From Providencia zhijiangensis (GTDB lineage: Bacteria; Pseudomonadota; Gammaproteobacteria; Enterobacterales; Enterobacteriaceae), in contig NZ_CP135990.1 of assembly GCF_030315915.2 (NCBI RefSeq), positions 2,170,001-2,234,000 on the forward strand: DNA of 64,000 nucleotides. The letters run 5' to 3'. Made by a program: the position numbers and the translations under genes. Shown here piece by piece: positions 1-9,866 of the stretch. Positions within the stretch are counted from its first letter, which is position 1. The number at the start of each line of letters is the position of its first letter. Below the pieces are notes generated by a model. That model searched no databases. It was given only the letters and a program-made list of their open reading frames with translations, and was not told the origin of the DNA.

Positions 1-551
1 ATATGGGCGGGTGCGAACTTTAACACCTTTGGCATTGGCGTGCGGAGGAAGCGACGATGTATTCGCTTCCAGCGTGCAGAGACTCTTTTATTATCAATTA
101 AATAGCCATAATGAGCAATCTCATTACGTAACGGTAACCGGTAATTTAATACGTCATGATTATGGAGCTTAGCAACGATCCCTGCCAAGTTTTTTTGAAA
201 TTCAAAGGAAAGAAATTGTTCGCCGCTAGGATGGTCTCCATTAACCCATTCCAATAATAACCAATGGGCATTACGCCCAATGACTTGGGGGGAATAAGGA
301 AAATCTTTCAGTTGCTTAAGAATATGCGCTTCTTTGCGGCGATTAACGTACAACGCATTTTGCACTTGCCCATCTGAGCGGGCGATTAATTTAATGGCGG
401 GAACTTTGTCTTGGGTTTGAGTAGAGTCTCGATATTCAACTAAATAGCTGCCACCCGATAACCCCGCTAATGGAGAGACTTCCCAGCATGATGCTAAAAC
501 TGCTGGGAAGCATTCAGAAAGTAATGCAAACAGTGATAATTGATTACTCAA
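1..551 (-). CDS. thiK: Thiamine kinase ThiK, partial (3' end outside window)
   Basis: Open frame running off the left edge, about 183 codons visible. ThiK phosphorylates thiamine for salvage. The N-terminal half reads as an aminoglycoside-phosphotransferase/choline-kinase fold: a glycine-rich GLSGGSYLVEY nucleotide loop near residue 28, AIKLIAR with the likely ATP-binding lysine, and LLLEWVNG as hinge. No ATG is available; the best start is TTG at 551-549, which overlaps the last codons of lpoB and implies translational coupling. The order hinT-ycfL-lpoB-thiK matches E. coli and supports the call. The catalytic loop lies outside the window, so activity cannot be judged. Confidence 0.8.
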   Translation of the reverse strand, partial: MSNQLSLFALLSECFPAVLASCWEVSPLAGLSGGSYLVEYRDSTQTQDKVPAIKLIARSDGQVQNALYVNRRKEAHILKQLKDFPYSPQVIGRNAHWLLLEWVNGDHPSGEQFLSFEFQKNLAGIVAKLHNHDVLNYRLPLRNEIAHYGYLIDNKRVSARWKRIHRRFLRTPMPKVLKFAPAH

Positions 552-1137
552 TACTCTGTTTTCCAGACCACACAATTTCACCGGTTTGCACTTCCATTAA
601 CTGCATTTCAATGCTGCGTTCTTTAGAAGAGCCTGACATGACACTGTAAATCACATACTGAGCTTGGACATAACGCCCTAAACCAATCGCTTTACTACGA
701 GTGACCAGACTATCATCCTGCGACAATCCCAATGTTTTACGAGCAGCACTGACGACGCCTTGAGGAACCACTTTAAACTTATTGGTTTTCATGACTTCAT
801 TGGTTAACGCAGCCGTTACCGCCTGTGAAGGCAAGCTTCCGCTAGTATTATTTTTGACAGAATCGACCAGTAAGACTTTGCCACTTTCAACACCATCATC
901 CGCCACCATTTTATTGACTAAAGGCTGTAATGCCCCAGCCCAATCAATGGTTTGCTGCTTTGGTGGCATCGGTACTGTGTCTGTTGGTGGTGGCGGTGTT
1001 AATTCCGGCTGCTTTTCAGGCTGTTTCGGTGTTCCACCCGGTTCAACAGGAACAATTGGGGGTTTAGGCCCTTGAGGGACTGACGGACAACCTGCCAAAA
1101 TAAATGCTGCTGCTGCGACCAATAAGATCCGTTTCAT
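544..1137 (-). CDS. lpoB: Penicillin-binding protein activator LpoB
   Basis: Outer-membrane lipoprotein that crosses the peptidoglycan and activates the bifunctional synthase PBP1b. The first 17 residues form a lipoprotein signal ending in the lipobox L-A-G-C (Cys17). Residues about 18-60 are a Pro/Gln/Thr-rich flexible linker (PPPPTDTVPMPP), followed by a globular domain ending in VQTGEIVWSGKQ. Length (197 aa) fits the family. The start ATG overlaps the ycfL stop by 4 bases (ATGA), so the two are coupled; thiK overlaps at the other end. Confidence 0.93.
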   Translation of the reverse strand: MKRILLVAAAAFILAGCPSVPQGPKPPIVPVEPGGTPKQPEKQPELTPPPPTDTVPMPPKQQTIDWAGALQPLVNKMVADDGVESGKVLLVDSVKNNTSGSLPSQAVTAALTNEVMKTNKFKVVPQGVVSAARKTLGLSQDDSLVTRSKAIGLGRYVQAQYVIYSVMSGSSKERSIEMQLMEVQTGEIVWSGKQSIE

Positions 1138-1553
1138 TGTGACTCTCCAGCCGTTGAAGGTAAGAAAACATAGATACGCGCATTACGTGCAAGCGGAGAT
1201 GTCGTGACCTCTTTTAGCATCACTGACGAATTAGCTGGGATGACTTGAGGTTGACTCTTTGTTGAATCCACTCTCAGTCCTTGCTCGTCATACCAAAAGA
1301 TGCGATACATCACAGTGACCGGTTTCTTTTCAATATTGCTCATATTGATCGTTGCGGTCGCCGTTACGCTACCGACCTTAATCACCGGTTTTTCTACAAT
1401 CACGCCCGCGGCTAGCACGGAAGGCTCCATCACGATGCGCTGCTGATCATTAAATGATAACCCTGTTTTTTTGTTCCAAGCACAACCACTGAGAAACAGC
1501 ATAAGTAAGCCCAGTGTGGCGACGTATTTTAAGGTTGATGCAGCGCGTTTCAT
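1134..1553 (-). CDS. ycfL: YcfL family lipoprotein
   Basis: Small (139 aa) predicted outer-membrane lipoprotein of unknown function. A lysine/arginine N-terminus and hydrophobic stretch end in lipobox L-S-G-C (Cys24). The mature part looks like a single beta-rich domain (TATATINMSNIEKKPVTVMYRIFWYDEQG). It lies between hinT and lpoB as in E. coli and shares the ATGA junction with lpoB, so a role near the LpoB/PBP1b system is an inference from position only. The gene ends 4 bases inside lpoB and starts 6 bases after the hinT stop. Confidence 0.88.
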   Translation of the reverse strand: MKRAASTLKYVATLGLLMLFLSGCAWNKKTGLSFNDQQRIVMEPSVLAAGVIVEKPVIKVGSVTATATINMSNIEKKPVTVMYRIFWYDEQGLRVDSTKSQPQVIPANSSVMLKEVTTSPLARNARIYVFLPSTAGESQ

Positions 1554-1559
1554 GATGAA

Positions 1560-1910
1560 TTACTTAGCCAATAATGGGCCTAATGGACGTCCACCCACTA
1601 AGTGCATATGAATGTGGAAGACTTCTTGTCCTGAATGTTTGTTGCAGTTCATAATCAGGCGATAGCCATCTTCTGCAATCCCTTCTTCTTTCGCAATTTT
1701 CGCCGCCACGGTAAATAAGCGCCCTAATGCCAGCTCATCATCAACCGTCACATCATTCACGGTTGGAATTAATTTGTTCGGAATGATCAAAATATGCGTC
1801 GGCGCTTGTGCCGCGATATCACGAAATGCTGTGACCAGTTCGTCTTGATATACGATCTCAGACGGGATTTCACGTCGAATGATTTTACTGAAAATAGTCT
1901 CTTCTGCCAT
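1560..1910 (-). CDS. hinT: HIT family purine nucleoside phosphoramidase HinT
   Basis: Hydrolyses adenosine 5'-phosphoramidates and aminoacyl-adenylates in the cytoplasm. The histidine triad H-I-H-M-H is at residues 99-103, the central histidine being the nucleophile in this family. The N-terminus ([21 protein letters not shown]) and length of 116 aa are typical. It follows ycfH by 33 bp and precedes ycfL by 6 bp on the same strand, so it probably shares their transcript. In E. coli ptsG and fhuE lie between ycfH and hinT; they are absent here. Confidence 0.95.
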   Translation of the reverse strand: MAEETIFSKIIRREIPSEIVYQDELVTAFRDIAAQAPTHILIIPNKLIPTVNDVTVDDELALGRLFTVAAKIAKEEGIAEDGYRLIMNCNKHSGQEVFHIHMHLVGGRPLGPLLAK

Positions 1911-1943
1911 GACAAATTCCTTAATAATTTAATAGTTATCTAT

Positions 1944-2726
1944 TTATTGCCCAGCGCGTAAATGGAATAAACGGTTGAAGTTTTCGGTGGTGATGTGTGC
2001 CATTTCCTCAACACTCACCCCTTTCAATACAGCCATATACTCCACCACATCACGTACATACGCAGGTTGGTTCTCTTTACCACGATGCGGTACTGGGGCT
2101 AAGTAAGGTGAATCTGTTTCCACTAAAATTCTATCCAATGGCACAACTCGTGCAGCTTCTCGGATCTGTTCAGCATTACGGAACGTGACAATACCGGAAA
2201 AAGAGATGTACATCCCTAAATCCAGTAAATCGATAGCCGTTTGTTGGTCTTCCGTAAAGCAGTGCAACACACCGCCACACTCGTCAACTTTCTCTTCGCG
2301 TAAAATAGACAGTGTATCTTCTCGAGCGGAACGAGTATGCACAATCACTGGCTTATTCACTTGACGACCAATGCGAATATGCTGACGAAATGACTCTTGC
2401 TGCAGTGCCGCATTCTCTTGCTGATAATAGTAATCTAAGCCCGTTTCACCGAGCGCGACCACTTCACTCCCCGCCGCTAATTGCGCCAACTTTTCAAAAT
2501 CATAACCTTCATCCAAATTTAGTGGATGAATACCGCAAGAAAACGCGACATTGTCGCGCTTTCCAATTAACTGTTTCATGCTTTCAAAACCTGGCAAGGT
2601 GGTTGCCACGGCTAACATAAAGCCGACATCTCGTGCAGATGCCTTTGCGATAACATCATCGACGTTAGTGTGTAATTTTTCATAATCTAAACAGTCGAGA
2701 TGGCAGTGTGAATCAACAACAAACAT
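1944..2726 (-). CDS. ycfH: TatD family metal-dependent hydrolase YcfH
   Basis: Putative metal-dependent DNase of the TatD/TIM-barrel amidohydrolase family, 260 aa. Metal ligands are visible: H7-x-H9 in SHCHLD, Glu in the GETGLDYYY motif, His in VHTRSA, His in HCFTE and Asp in ETDSPYLAP. It lies 12 bp downstream of holB in the tmk-holB-ycfH order of E. coli. TatD nucleases act on 3' ends or damaged DNA; the substrate of YcfH itself is not settled. Confidence 0.93.
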   Translation of the reverse strand: MFVVDSHCHLDCLDYEKLHTNVDDVIAKASARDVGFMLAVATTLPGFESMKQLIGKRDNVAFSCGIHPLNLDEGYDFEKLAQLAAGSEVVALGETGLDYYYQQENAALQQESFRQHIRIGRQVNKPVIVHTRSAREDTLSILREEKVDECGGVLHCFTEDQQTAIDLLDLGMYISFSGIVTFRNAEQIREAARVVPLDRILVETDSPYLAPVPHRGKENQPAYVRDVVEYMAVLKGVSVEEMAHITTENFNRLFHLRAGQ

Positions 2727-2738
2727 AGTCTACTCTTT

Positions 2739-3734
2739 TTATCTTGAAGGCGAAGCAAATAACGCTTCCCAGTGTAATAATTGGTTGGTCAGGAGTAACT
2801 CCTGATTTAGCGCAGGTACGGTTAGTAATTGGTAACGACACGCTTGCCACTGGCTATACACATCTAATAGCTGCGAGCTGCTCATGGATGTTGCCAACAA
2901 AGTGATGCACGCCATTTTATCTTGGTTAACAACATACTGTCCTGCTTTTTGCTGCAATTTTATGCCATCGGCAATTAACCCGAGTAGCCAATTAATGCAT
3001 TCAGGCCCATTGTCGGTATTTAACGCTCGCAGAAGCTTTAAAAAATCTTTCTGACGTAAGCTCTGCTCTAACTCGTTGCACAATAGCAGACGTCGTTGCC
3101 ACTGCTCCGGCTCAAGCAACTGTAATGCGGCAACAGGCGCGCCTTGGCACAAGGTTAACGCAGTCACGGCATCCTCTACAGATAAACCCGCCTGCTGTTT
3201 TTGCAGCCAATACAACGCAACTTGCTGGTCAGGCGCAGGTAAAAAGTGAGTTAAACAGCGACTTCTTAATGTGGCCAGCAAGCTATCTAATTTTTCACAG
3301 CCTAATAAAAAGTAGGTCTGCCCTGCGGGTTCTTCTAAGGTTTTGAGCAGCGCGTTAGCCGCAGCATCCGTCAATACTTGTGCATCGGGAATGGAAACGA
3401 CTTTTGCACCACTTTGCTGCGCATGACCACTTAATGTATCAGTTAGCTTACGAACCGCATCAACACTGATGGTCGTTTTCCCTTTTTCAGGTTCCAGAAC
3501 ATGATAATCAGGATGTGTGCCTGCCAACATTAAGCGGCAACTATGGCATTCTCCACAGCTTTTTAAACCATCTTTATTTTGGCAAATCAACCAACGGCTC
3601 ACACCATAGCTTAATGCTTCAGCCCCATTGCCCGCTATTGAGTGAATCAACAACGCGTGGTGTCCACGCCCTGCTTGATAAGCGCTAATTAATTGGCGGT
3701 AAGTTTCATTAAGCCATGGATACCAATTCATCAT
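2739..3734 (-). CDS. holB: DNA polymerase III subunit delta'
   Basis: Clamp-loader subunit that, with delta and tau/gamma, opens the beta sliding clamp. The 331-aa protein starts MNWYPWLN like E. coli delta'. It carries the structural zinc cluster CGECHSC near residues 61-67, an AAA+ core with the degenerate P-loop expected of delta', and the sensor region LLATLRSRC. The start MMNW leaves a choice of two adjacent ATGs. The preceding tmk ends 7 bp upstream; same operon. Confidence 0.95.
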   Translation of the reverse strand: MMNWYPWLNETYRQLISAYQAGRGHHALLIHSIAGNGAEALSYGVSRWLICQNKDGLKSCGECHSCRLMLAGTHPDYHVLEPEKGKTTISVDAVRKLTDTLSGHAQQSGAKVVSIPDAQVLTDAAANALLKTLEEPAGQTYFLLGCEKLDSLLATLRSRCLTHFLPAPDQQVALYWLQKQQAGLSVEDAVTALTLCQGAPVAALQLLEPEQWQRRLLLCNELEQSLRQKDFLKLLRALNTDNGPECINWLLGLIADGIKLQQKAGQYVVNQDKMACITLLATSMSSSQLLDVYSQWQACRYQLLTVPALNQELLLTNQLLHWEALFASPSR

Positions 3735-3741
3735 TAGTGCC

Positions 3742-4368
3742 TTATTTTGCCAGCCATGTCAGTAATGTGCTGCGAATATCGGCTTGCACTTGTTCAATAT
3801 TTTGACTCGCATCGATGGTTAAAATAGTGTCATCTGCCGCAGCCAGTTCTAAATAACGCGCTCGGGTGCGTTCAAAGAAAGCCAGCGATTCTTTCTCAAT
3901 ACGGTCTAATTCACCGCGAGAACGAGCCCGTTGTAAACCCAATTCTGGCGGTAAATCTAAATAAAGAGTCAGAGCTGGTTTAAATTCACCAAGAACTAAA
4001 TCTCTTAATGAGGCCATTAAATGGCGATCGATTTCACGACCACCACCTTGATAAGCTTGGGAGGATAAATCGTGTCTATCACCAATAACCCATTTTCCTG
4101 CTGCAAGTGCAGGTTTGATGACGGTATCAACTAACTGAACACGTGCCGCGTACAACATTAATAGCTCAGCTTTGTCGGTGACTCTATCACCTTCAATGCC
4201 TTGCTTTATCAATTCACGTAGTTTTTCCGCAAGCGGCGTACCACCCGGTTCACGGGTAAATACCATATCATGGATGCCAGCTTGCTTTAATGTGTCAACA
4301 ACGGTGTTGATTGCCGTCGTTTTACCCGCACCTTCTAATCCTTCAATAACAATAAATTGGTTTTTCAT
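3742..4368 (-). CDS. tmk: Thymidylate kinase
   Basis: Phosphorylates dTMP to dTDP. The P-loop GLEGAGKTT lies near the N-terminus, the dTMP-binding REPGGT follows, then [14 protein letters not shown] and the lid [15 protein letters not shown] at 4368 ([10 protein letters not shown]) is preferred because it matches the family N-terminus; an upstream in-frame TTG at 4380 overlaps the mltG stop and would add four residues. Final length 208 aa. Co-directional with mltG and holB. Confidence 0.94.
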   Translation of the reverse strand: MKNQFIVIEGLEGAGKTTAINTVVDTLKQAGIHDMVFTREPGGTPLAEKLRELIKQGIEGDRVTDKAELLMLYAARVQLVDTVIKPALAAGKWVIGDRHDLSSQAYQGGGREIDRHLMASLRDLVLGEFKPALTLYLDLPPELGLQRARSRGELDRIEKESLAFFERTRARYLELAAADDTILTIDASQNIEQVQADIRSTLLTWLAK

Positions 4369-4376
4369 TTCGTTTA

Positions 4377-5399
4377 TCAATTCTTTTGCTCAATTTGTCG
4401 GTAAACCTTAACAGCGCGGTTATGGTCATTAAGATTGCGACTAAAAGTATGTCCACCTGTACCATCGGCGACAAAGTATAAATAATCTGTTTTTGCTGGG
4501 TGAGCCGCCGCTTTTATTGAGGCAAGGCTCGGCATGGCAATTGGCGTTGGTGGTAAACCATCAATTTTATACGTGTTATACGCGGTGTAGTTATCTAAGT
4601 CACTGCGATAAATTTTACCACGATAGTTTTCCCCTAACCCGTAGATAACCGTAGGGTCTGTTTGTAAGCGCATGTTTTTCTTCAAGCGATTCACAAATAC
4701 CGAAGCAACCTGTGCACGTTCGTTGTCCACGCCAGTCTCTTTTTCAACAATCGATGCCATGATCAACATTTCATAGGCATTCTTATAGGGTAGATCTTTA
4801 TCGCGACCTTTCCACTCTTCTTCCACCGCGGCTTGCATACGTTTATAAGCACGCTTAAGTATTTCAACATCACTGGTGCCCGCAGTGTATAAATAGGTAT
4901 CAGGGTATAACCAACCTTCAAGGTTATCACCCTCTTTAAAATCCAGCATGGCATAAAGCTCAGTTGGCGTAGCATCTTGAATTTTATGTTGCATATAAGG
5001 AGCGTCACGCAAAATATTGCTCCAATCCGCCAGTTTGTTACCTTCAATAAAACGAATACTAAATTGTGCTTCTTTGCCACTGGCAATCACCGCTAATAAT
5101 TGCTCCACCGTCATGTTTGGCTGTAAGCGATAGGTTCCCGCTTTGAACTGAGCTAATTCAGGCCGTGCTTTTAGAAGAAGTTGAAAATTATGTCCCTCTT
5201 CAATAAATTTTTCCTTGATAAGCAACCCTTCTAAGGCCACTCGCCCTGTCCCAGCAGGCACAGTAAAGATTGTCTCTTGGACAACGTTGATAGGCTTTTT
5301 CGCATAATCAAGAACTTGGCGATATTGCAGATACACCACAATCGCGCCGATAACCGCAAGGACAAAGACAATCAGTGTTATTTTTTTCGCTAATTTCAT
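4377..5399 (-). CDS. mltG: Endolytic murein transglycosylase MltG
   Basis: Inner-membrane lytic transglycosylase that cleaves nascent glycan strands and sets strand length. One N-terminal membrane helix (residues about 7-25), a LysM-like region, then the YceG catalytic domain with the catalytic Glu in [10 protein letters not shown] (about residue 220) and the [14 protein letters not shown] motif. Length 340 aa, as in E. coli. It lies between pabC and tmk, the conserved order; the stop lies just before the tmk start. Confidence 0.94.
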   Translation of the reverse strand: MKLAKKITLIVFVLAVIGAIVVYLQYRQVLDYAKKPINVVQETIFTVPAGTGRVALEGLLIKEKFIEEGHNFQLLLKARPELAQFKAGTYRLQPNMTVEQLLAVIASGKEAQFSIRFIEGNKLADWSNILRDAPYMQHKIQDATPTELYAMLDFKEGDNLEGWLYPDTYLYTAGTSDVEILKRAYKRMQAAVEEEWKGRDKDLPYKNAYEMLIMASIVEKETGVDNERAQVASVFVNRLKKNMRLQTDPTVIYGLGENYRGKIYRSDLDNYTAYNTYKIDGLPPTPIAMPSLASIKAAAHPAKTDYLYFVADGTGGHTFSRNLNDHNRAVKVYRQIEQKN

Positions 5400-5477
5400 T
5401 ATGGGTCACTTAAATGTATTTTTTGTCGATGAATAATTGTTTGTCGATGAATGATAAGAGTTAAATGGTTATCAGCT

Positions 5478-6311
5478 TTAAATTTGTCGCTGTAATAGTA
5501 AATACTCAAACAGTTCTCTTGATTGATAACTGATTGTTTTATCTTCTGAAAATCGGATGCTTTTCACCGGTAAAACCGGCATTAAAGCATTGCAAATAAT
5601 CACTTCATCACATTGAGTCAAAATGGCAGGAAAGCGCTCGACTTCTGCCAGATGGTACTGGCTATTATTGAACTGCGCTATGATCTTTTGTCTCATTAAT
5701 CCATTAACGCCGGAGTGACTAAGAATAGGCGTATAAACATCACGCCCTATACGCCAAAAAATATTGGCGCTACAGCATTCAACAATGACGCCATTTGTAT
5801 CCAACACCACGGCTTCATCCAATTTAGCATCGTCAATTTCTTGGCGGATCAACACTTGCTCTAAGCGATTTAAGTGCTTCATGCCTGCTAAGAGTGGATT
5901 GCGGCTTAATGGAATTTGGCTGAGCAACAACGATGCCCCTTGGCACTGTAATGCGGCGTAGTGTTTCGGGAAAGGCGAAACCATTACGATGATTGTCGGG
6001 TGTTCAAACCCTTGAGAGCTATAACCTCGACCACCCTGCCCACGACTTAACATGACCTTCACAACAAACTCTTCATCAGTTTGTTGTTCACAAATCTCTT
6101 CAATATGTTGCGTCAGTTGTGGCCAATCTATCACTGGTAATTTGAGTCGAGCGGAATCTTGCTGTAAGCGTAAAATATGCTTCTCTAACATCTTTGCTTG
6201 TTGATTCACGCCATGGATAGTCGTAAAGCAGCCATCACCAAAGGCAATAGCGCGATCAGTAATATCAATTTGTTGACAAGAAACCCCGTTAACCCAATAA
6301 GTCATGACCAT
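5478..6311 (-). CDS. pabC: Aminodeoxychorismate lyase
   Basis: PLP enzyme converting 4-amino-4-deoxychorismate to p-aminobenzoate and pyruvate for folate synthesis. Fold-type IV features: FGDGCFTT near residue 25, the PLP lysine K145 in AGMKHLNRLEQ, and GVNGLMRQ later. Length 277 aa, slightly longer than the E. coli protein. Two in-frame ATGs (6311 and 6305) are possible. A terminator-like hairpin at 6396-6432 separates it from fabF, so it may depend on read-through or its own promoter. Confidence 0.92.
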   Translation of the reverse strand: MVMTYWVNGVSCQQIDITDRAIAFGDGCFTTIHGVNQQAKMLEKHILRLQQDSARLKLPVIDWPQLTQHIEEICEQQTDEEFVVKVMLSRGQGGRGYSSQGFEHPTIIVMVSPFPKHYAALQCQGASLLLSQIPLSRNPLLAGMKHLNRLEQVLIRQEIDDAKLDEAVVLDTNGVIVECCSANIFWRIGRDVYTPILSHSGVNGLMRQKIIAQFNNSQYHLAEVERFPAILTQCDEVIICNALMPVLPVKSIRFSEDKTISYQSRELFEYLLLQRQI

Positions 6312-6395
6312 TTCTTATAATAAAAGCTGATAAATCAGGCAGTAACATAGTGTGTAATATCATAAACTAAAGCAAAGAGTACTGCAAAAAGAAGG

Positions 6396-6432
6396 CAAAA
6401 ATAAAGCCCCAGCATCAACGATACTGGAGCTT
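6396..6432 (-). terminator. Intrinsic terminator after fabF
   Basis: On the minus strand an imperfect 12-bp stem (AAGCTCCAGTAT / ATGCTGGGGCTT) with a short loop is followed by TTATTTTTG. It sits 22 bp downstream of the fabF stop and before pabC, so it should end or attenuate the fab transcript. Confidence 0.75.
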
Positions 6433-6453
6433 AGAAATGCACGGTATTATTGA

Positions 6454-7704
6454 TTATTCCGCGTGATAGCGACGGAAAATTAAAGAACCGTTAGTACCAC
6501 CAAAGCCGAATGAGTTACACAGAGCATATTCCATGTTTTCAACTTTACGGGCTTCACCCGGAACAAAATCAAGCTTACAACCTTCATCAGGATTATCTAA
6601 GTTGATTGTTGGTGGAACGATTTGGTCGCACAGAGACAGAATAGTGAAGATAGATTCAACTGCACCCGCAGCACCTAATAAGTGACCTGTCATGGATTTT
6701 GTTGAACTAACTAACACATTTGTGTCTTCACCAAATACAGAGATAACCGCTTGTGCTTCCGCTAAGTCACCTGCTGGCGTTGATGTACCATGAGCATTGA
6801 TATAGCCAATATCACTTGGCTTAATACCTGCATCATTTAGCGCATTTTTCATCGCTAATGCAGCGCCTTCACCATTTTCTGGTGGTGACGTCATGTGGTA
6901 AGCATCACTGCTCATACCAAAGCCTGCGATTTCTGCGTAAATTTTCGCACCACGCGCTTTAGCATGTTCATATTCTTCAAGTACGATGATCCCTGCGCCA
7001 TCACCAAGTACAAAACCGTCACGGTCTTTGTCCCATGGGCGACTAGCCGCTTGTGGGTCATCATTACGGGTTGATAATGCACGTGCTGCACCAAAGCCCG
7101 CTACACCTAATGGTGTTGTTGCTTTTTCAGTACCGCCAGCCAGCATTACGTCTGCATCGCCGTACGCAATCATACGTGCTGCGTGCCCAATATTATGAAC
7201 GCCTGATGTACAAGCTGTTGCAATTGAAATACTTGGACCACGGAGACCATACATGATGCTTAAGTGACCAGCAGCCATGTTGATAATTGTTGAAGGTACG
7301 AAGAATGGGCTCACTTTGCGAGGACCACCGTGTAACATAGATTCACAGTTGTCTTGAATGAGACCTAACCCGCCAATACCAGAACCAATAGCTAAACCGA
7401 TACGAGTAGCATTGGCTTCTGTTACTTCCAATCCAGAATCTTTGATGGCTTGATAACCAGCTGCAATGCCATACTGAATGAATGGGTCCATCTTCTTCGC
7501 ATCTTTGCGAGAGATGTCAAAATCTTCGTAATTGAAATCTTTTACTAAGCCTGCAAATTTAGTTGCGTGGTTAGTAGTATCAAAATGATCAATTAGGCTG
7601 ATACCACTCTGTCCGCCACAAACAGCTTTCCATGATGAATCAACTGTATTGCCGACAGGAGATAACATGCCAAGTCCGGTTACGACTACACGACGCTTAG
7701 ACAC
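6454..7704 (-). CDS. fabF: 3-oxoacyl-ACP synthase II
   Basis: Elongating beta-ketoacyl-ACP synthase, which also adjusts cis-vaccenate content with temperature. Thiolase fold with active-site Cys165 in TACTSGVH, the two catalytic histidines in [11 protein letters not shown] and [12 protein letters not shown], and a C-terminal NSFGFGGTN loop. Length 416 aa against about 413 in E. coli. It follows acpP by 78 bp. A strong Shine-Dalgarno (GGAGGA) precedes the ATG. Confidence 0.97.
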   Translation of the reverse strand: MSKRRVVVTGLGMLSPVGNTVDSSWKAVCGGQSGISLIDHFDTTNHATKFAGLVKDFNYEDFDISRKDAKKMDPFIQYGIAAGYQAIKDSGLEVTEANATRIGLAIGSGIGGLGLIQDNCESMLHGGPRKVSPFFVPSTIINMAAGHLSIMYGLRGPSISIATACTSGVHNIGHAARMIAYGDADVMLAGGTEKATTPLGVAGFGAARALSTRNDDPQAASRPWDKDRDGFVLGDGAGIIVLEEYEHAKARGAKIYAEIAGFGMSSDAYHMTSPPENGEGAALAMKNALNDAGIKPSDIGYINAHGTSTPAGDLAEAQAVISVFGEDTNVLVSSTKSMTGHLLGAAGAVESIFTILSLCDQIVPPTINLDNPDEGCKLDFVPGEARKVENMEYALCNSFGFGGTNGSLIFRRYHAE

Positions 7705-7743
7705 GTATGTCCTCCAAGGAGGGAATTAGTTACAAAAGAAACA

Positions 7744-7765
7744 TAGGCGATCGAATGATCGCCTA
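7744..7765 (-). other. acpP-fabF intergenic hairpin
   Basis: Perfect 9-bp inverted repeat TAGGCGATC-gaat-GATCGCCTA between the acpP stop and the fabF start. It lacks a full U-run, so a processing or partial-termination role favouring high acpP expression is only inferred. Confidence 0.5.
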
Positions 7766-7782
7766 GATAAGTTTTACCGCTA

Positions 7783-8016
7783 TTACTCAGATGCTTTGAC
7801 GTAGTCAATTGCAGCCTGTACTGTAGTGATCTTTTCAGCTTCTTCGTCAGGGATTTCGCAATCGAACTCTTCTTCCAGAGCCATAACCAGTTCTACTGTG
7901 TCAAGAGAATCAGCGCCCAAGTCATCAACAAATGAAGCTGTATTCACAACTTCTTCCTCTTTAACACCCAGTTGTTCAACGATGATTTTCTTAACGCGTT
8001 CTTCGATAGTGCTCAT
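7783..8016 (-). CDS. acpP: Acyl carrier protein
   Basis: Carrier of acyl intermediates for fatty acid, lipid A and phospholipid synthesis. 77 aa, acidic four-helix protein. The phosphopantetheine attachment serine is Ser37 in [11 protein letters not shown]. The N-terminus [22 protein letters not shown] is nearly the E. coli one. It is flanked by fabG and fabF. The 156-bp gap upstream contains AT-rich sequence with repeated TGCAAAAT, probably its own promoter. Confidence 0.98.
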   Translation of the reverse strand: MSTIEERVKKIIVEQLGVKEEEVVNTASFVDDLGADSLDTVELVMALEEEFDCEIPDEEAEKITTVQAAIDYVKASE

Positions 8017-8172
8017 ACTATTAAAATTCCTATCAAAACTCGCTTTCGCGATGGTTTTCGTAGTTTATGAAATACAGGAAAAGATACAACCCAATCCCGG
8101 CTGTGGAAACCATTATTTTGCATAATTTTGCATTAGGCAACACAAAAATATGCAAATGGTTCCCTCATTTCT

Positions 8173-8907
8173 TTAGATCATGTACATGCCACCATTGACA
8201 TGCAATGTTTCACCCGTGATGTAAGCAGCTTCGTCAGAAGCTAAAAATGCTACAGCACTGGCAATTTCTTGTGCATCACCCAGTCTATCCGCAGGAACCT
8301 GAGATAAAATGCCTGCACGTTGTTCGTCTGTCAATGCCTTAGTCATATCAGTTTCGATAAAACCGGGCGCTACAACGTTAACAGTGATACCACGAGAAGC
8401 GACTTCACGAGCTAATGATTTACTAAAACCAATCAGCCCAGCTTTCGCTGCCGCGTAGTTTGTTTGTCCCGCATTTCCCATAACACCCACAACAGATGCA
8501 ATGGAAATAATTCGCCCACAACGCTTTTTCATCATGGCACGCAAAACGGATTTAGACAAACGGTAAACGGATGAAAGATTCGTGTCAATAATATCTTGCC
8601 ACTCATCATCCTTCATACGCATCAATAAGTTATCACGCGTAATACCTGCATTATTGACCAAAATATCAATTTCGCCAAATTCCGCACGGATCTGGGTCAA
8701 TGTTTCTTCAATTGATGCAGGATCTGTCACGTTTAACGCTAAGCCTTTACCTTTCCCATCTAAATAGGTAGTAATCGCTTCCGCGCCTTTTTCGCTTGTT
8801 GCCGTACCGATAACAGTCGCACCGCGTGCAGTTAAGGTTAAAGCGATTGCTTTACCGATCCCGCGGCTCGCACCAGTTACCAGTGCAATTTTTCCTTCAA
8901 AGCTCAT
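8173..8907 (-). CDS. fabG: 3-oxoacyl-ACP reductase FabG
   Basis: NADPH-dependent reduction of beta-ketoacyl-ACP. Classical short-chain dehydrogenase: TGASRGIG at 11-18, NNAG at 85-88, and the catalytic triad Ser138, Tyr151, Lys155 (SIASVV...NYAAAK). 244 aa, same length as E. coli. It starts 8 bp after the fabD stop. Confidence 0.97.
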   Translation of the reverse strand: MSFEGKIALVTGASRGIGKAIALTLTARGATVIGTATSEKGAEAITTYLDGKGKGLALNVTDPASIEETLTQIRAEFGEIDILVNNAGITRDNLLMRMKDDEWQDIIDTNLSSVYRLSKSVLRAMMKKRCGRIISIASVVGVMGNAGQTNYAAAKAGLIGFSKSLAREVASRGITVNVVAPGFIETDMTKALTDEQRAGILSQVPADRLGDAQEIASAVAFLASDEAAYITGETLHVNGGMYMI

Positions 8908-8915
8908 TGTCGTCC

Positions 8916-9848
8916 TCAGATAGTTTCTAAAGCCGAGTCTAATGATACAGGATCATTGACTGCAACGGCAGTTAAATTAGAGACAATTCGCTTGGTTAGA
9001 CCAGTCAGAACTTTGCCTGGACCCATTTCAACCAATTGCTCAATGCCTTGTTCCGCCATGAATTCGACTGTTTCAGTCCAGCGCACCGGATTATATAATT
9101 GGCGCACTAATGCATCACGGATATTTTTCGCAGACGTTTCCATTTTAACATCAACGTTGTTGATAACAGGATAGGCCGGCTCACAAAATTCAATTTTTTC
9201 TAATGCTTCAGCTAATTTATCTGCAGCTGGCTTCATTAATGCACAGTGGGAAGGCACGCTAACAGACAGTGGCAACGCACGTTTGGCGCCAGCTTCTTTA
9301 CAAGCAGCACCTGCGCGCTCAACAGCAGCTTTCTCGCCGGCAATAACAACTTGGCCTGGTGAGTTAAAGTTCACAGGTGAAACCACCTGCCCTTGCGCCG
9401 CTTCTTGGCATGCTTTCTCGATAGATTCGTTATCTAAACCGATGATTGCATACATTGCGCCAGTGCCTTCAGGAACCGCTTCTTGCATCAGTTTGCCGCG
9501 CAGTTCTACCAATTTAATGGCTTGTTTGAAGTCGATAACACCCGCACAAACTAATGCTGAATATTCACCAAGGCTGTGACCCGCCATCAACGTAGGCATT
9601 TTGCCATTTTTTGCTTGCCAAACACGGAAGATAGCCACTGACGCTGCTAATAATGCAGGTTGAGTCTGCCATGTTTTGTTTAATTCTTCTTCTGGTCCAT
9701 TTTGAACTAATGCCCAGAGATCGTAACCCAATGCTTCAGACGCTTCAGCGAATGTTTCTTTAACCAGCTGATTTTGTTCTGCTAAATCAGCTAACATCCC
9801 TAAAGATTGGGAACCTTGTCCCGGGAATACCATAGCAAATTGTGTCAT
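8916..9848 (-). CDS. fabD: Malonyl-CoA:ACP transacylase
   Basis: Transfers malonyl from CoA to ACP. The N-terminal FPGQGSQ motif and nucleophile Ser92 in GHSLGEYSALV are present; the paired histidine is in SVPSHCALM near residue 201. 310 aa. It lies between fabH and fabG with an 18-bp gap to fabH, as in the E. coli operon. Confidence 0.97.
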   Translation of the reverse strand: MTQFAMVFPGQGSQSLGMLADLAEQNQLVKETFAEASEALGYDLWALVQNGPEEELNKTWQTQPALLAASVAIFRVWQAKNGKMPTLMAGHSLGEYSALVCAGVIDFKQAIKLVELRGKLMQEAVPEGTGAMYAIIGLDNESIEKACQEAAQGQVVSPVNFNSPGQVVIAGEKAAVERAGAACKEAGAKRALPLSVSVPSHCALMKPAADKLAEALEKIEFCEPAYPVINNVDVKMETSAKNIRDALVRQLYNPVRWTETVEFMAEQGIEQLVEMGPGKVLTGLTKRIVSNLTAVAVNDPVSLDSALETI

Positions 9849-9866
9849 GTCTGTTTTCTCAGTAAA

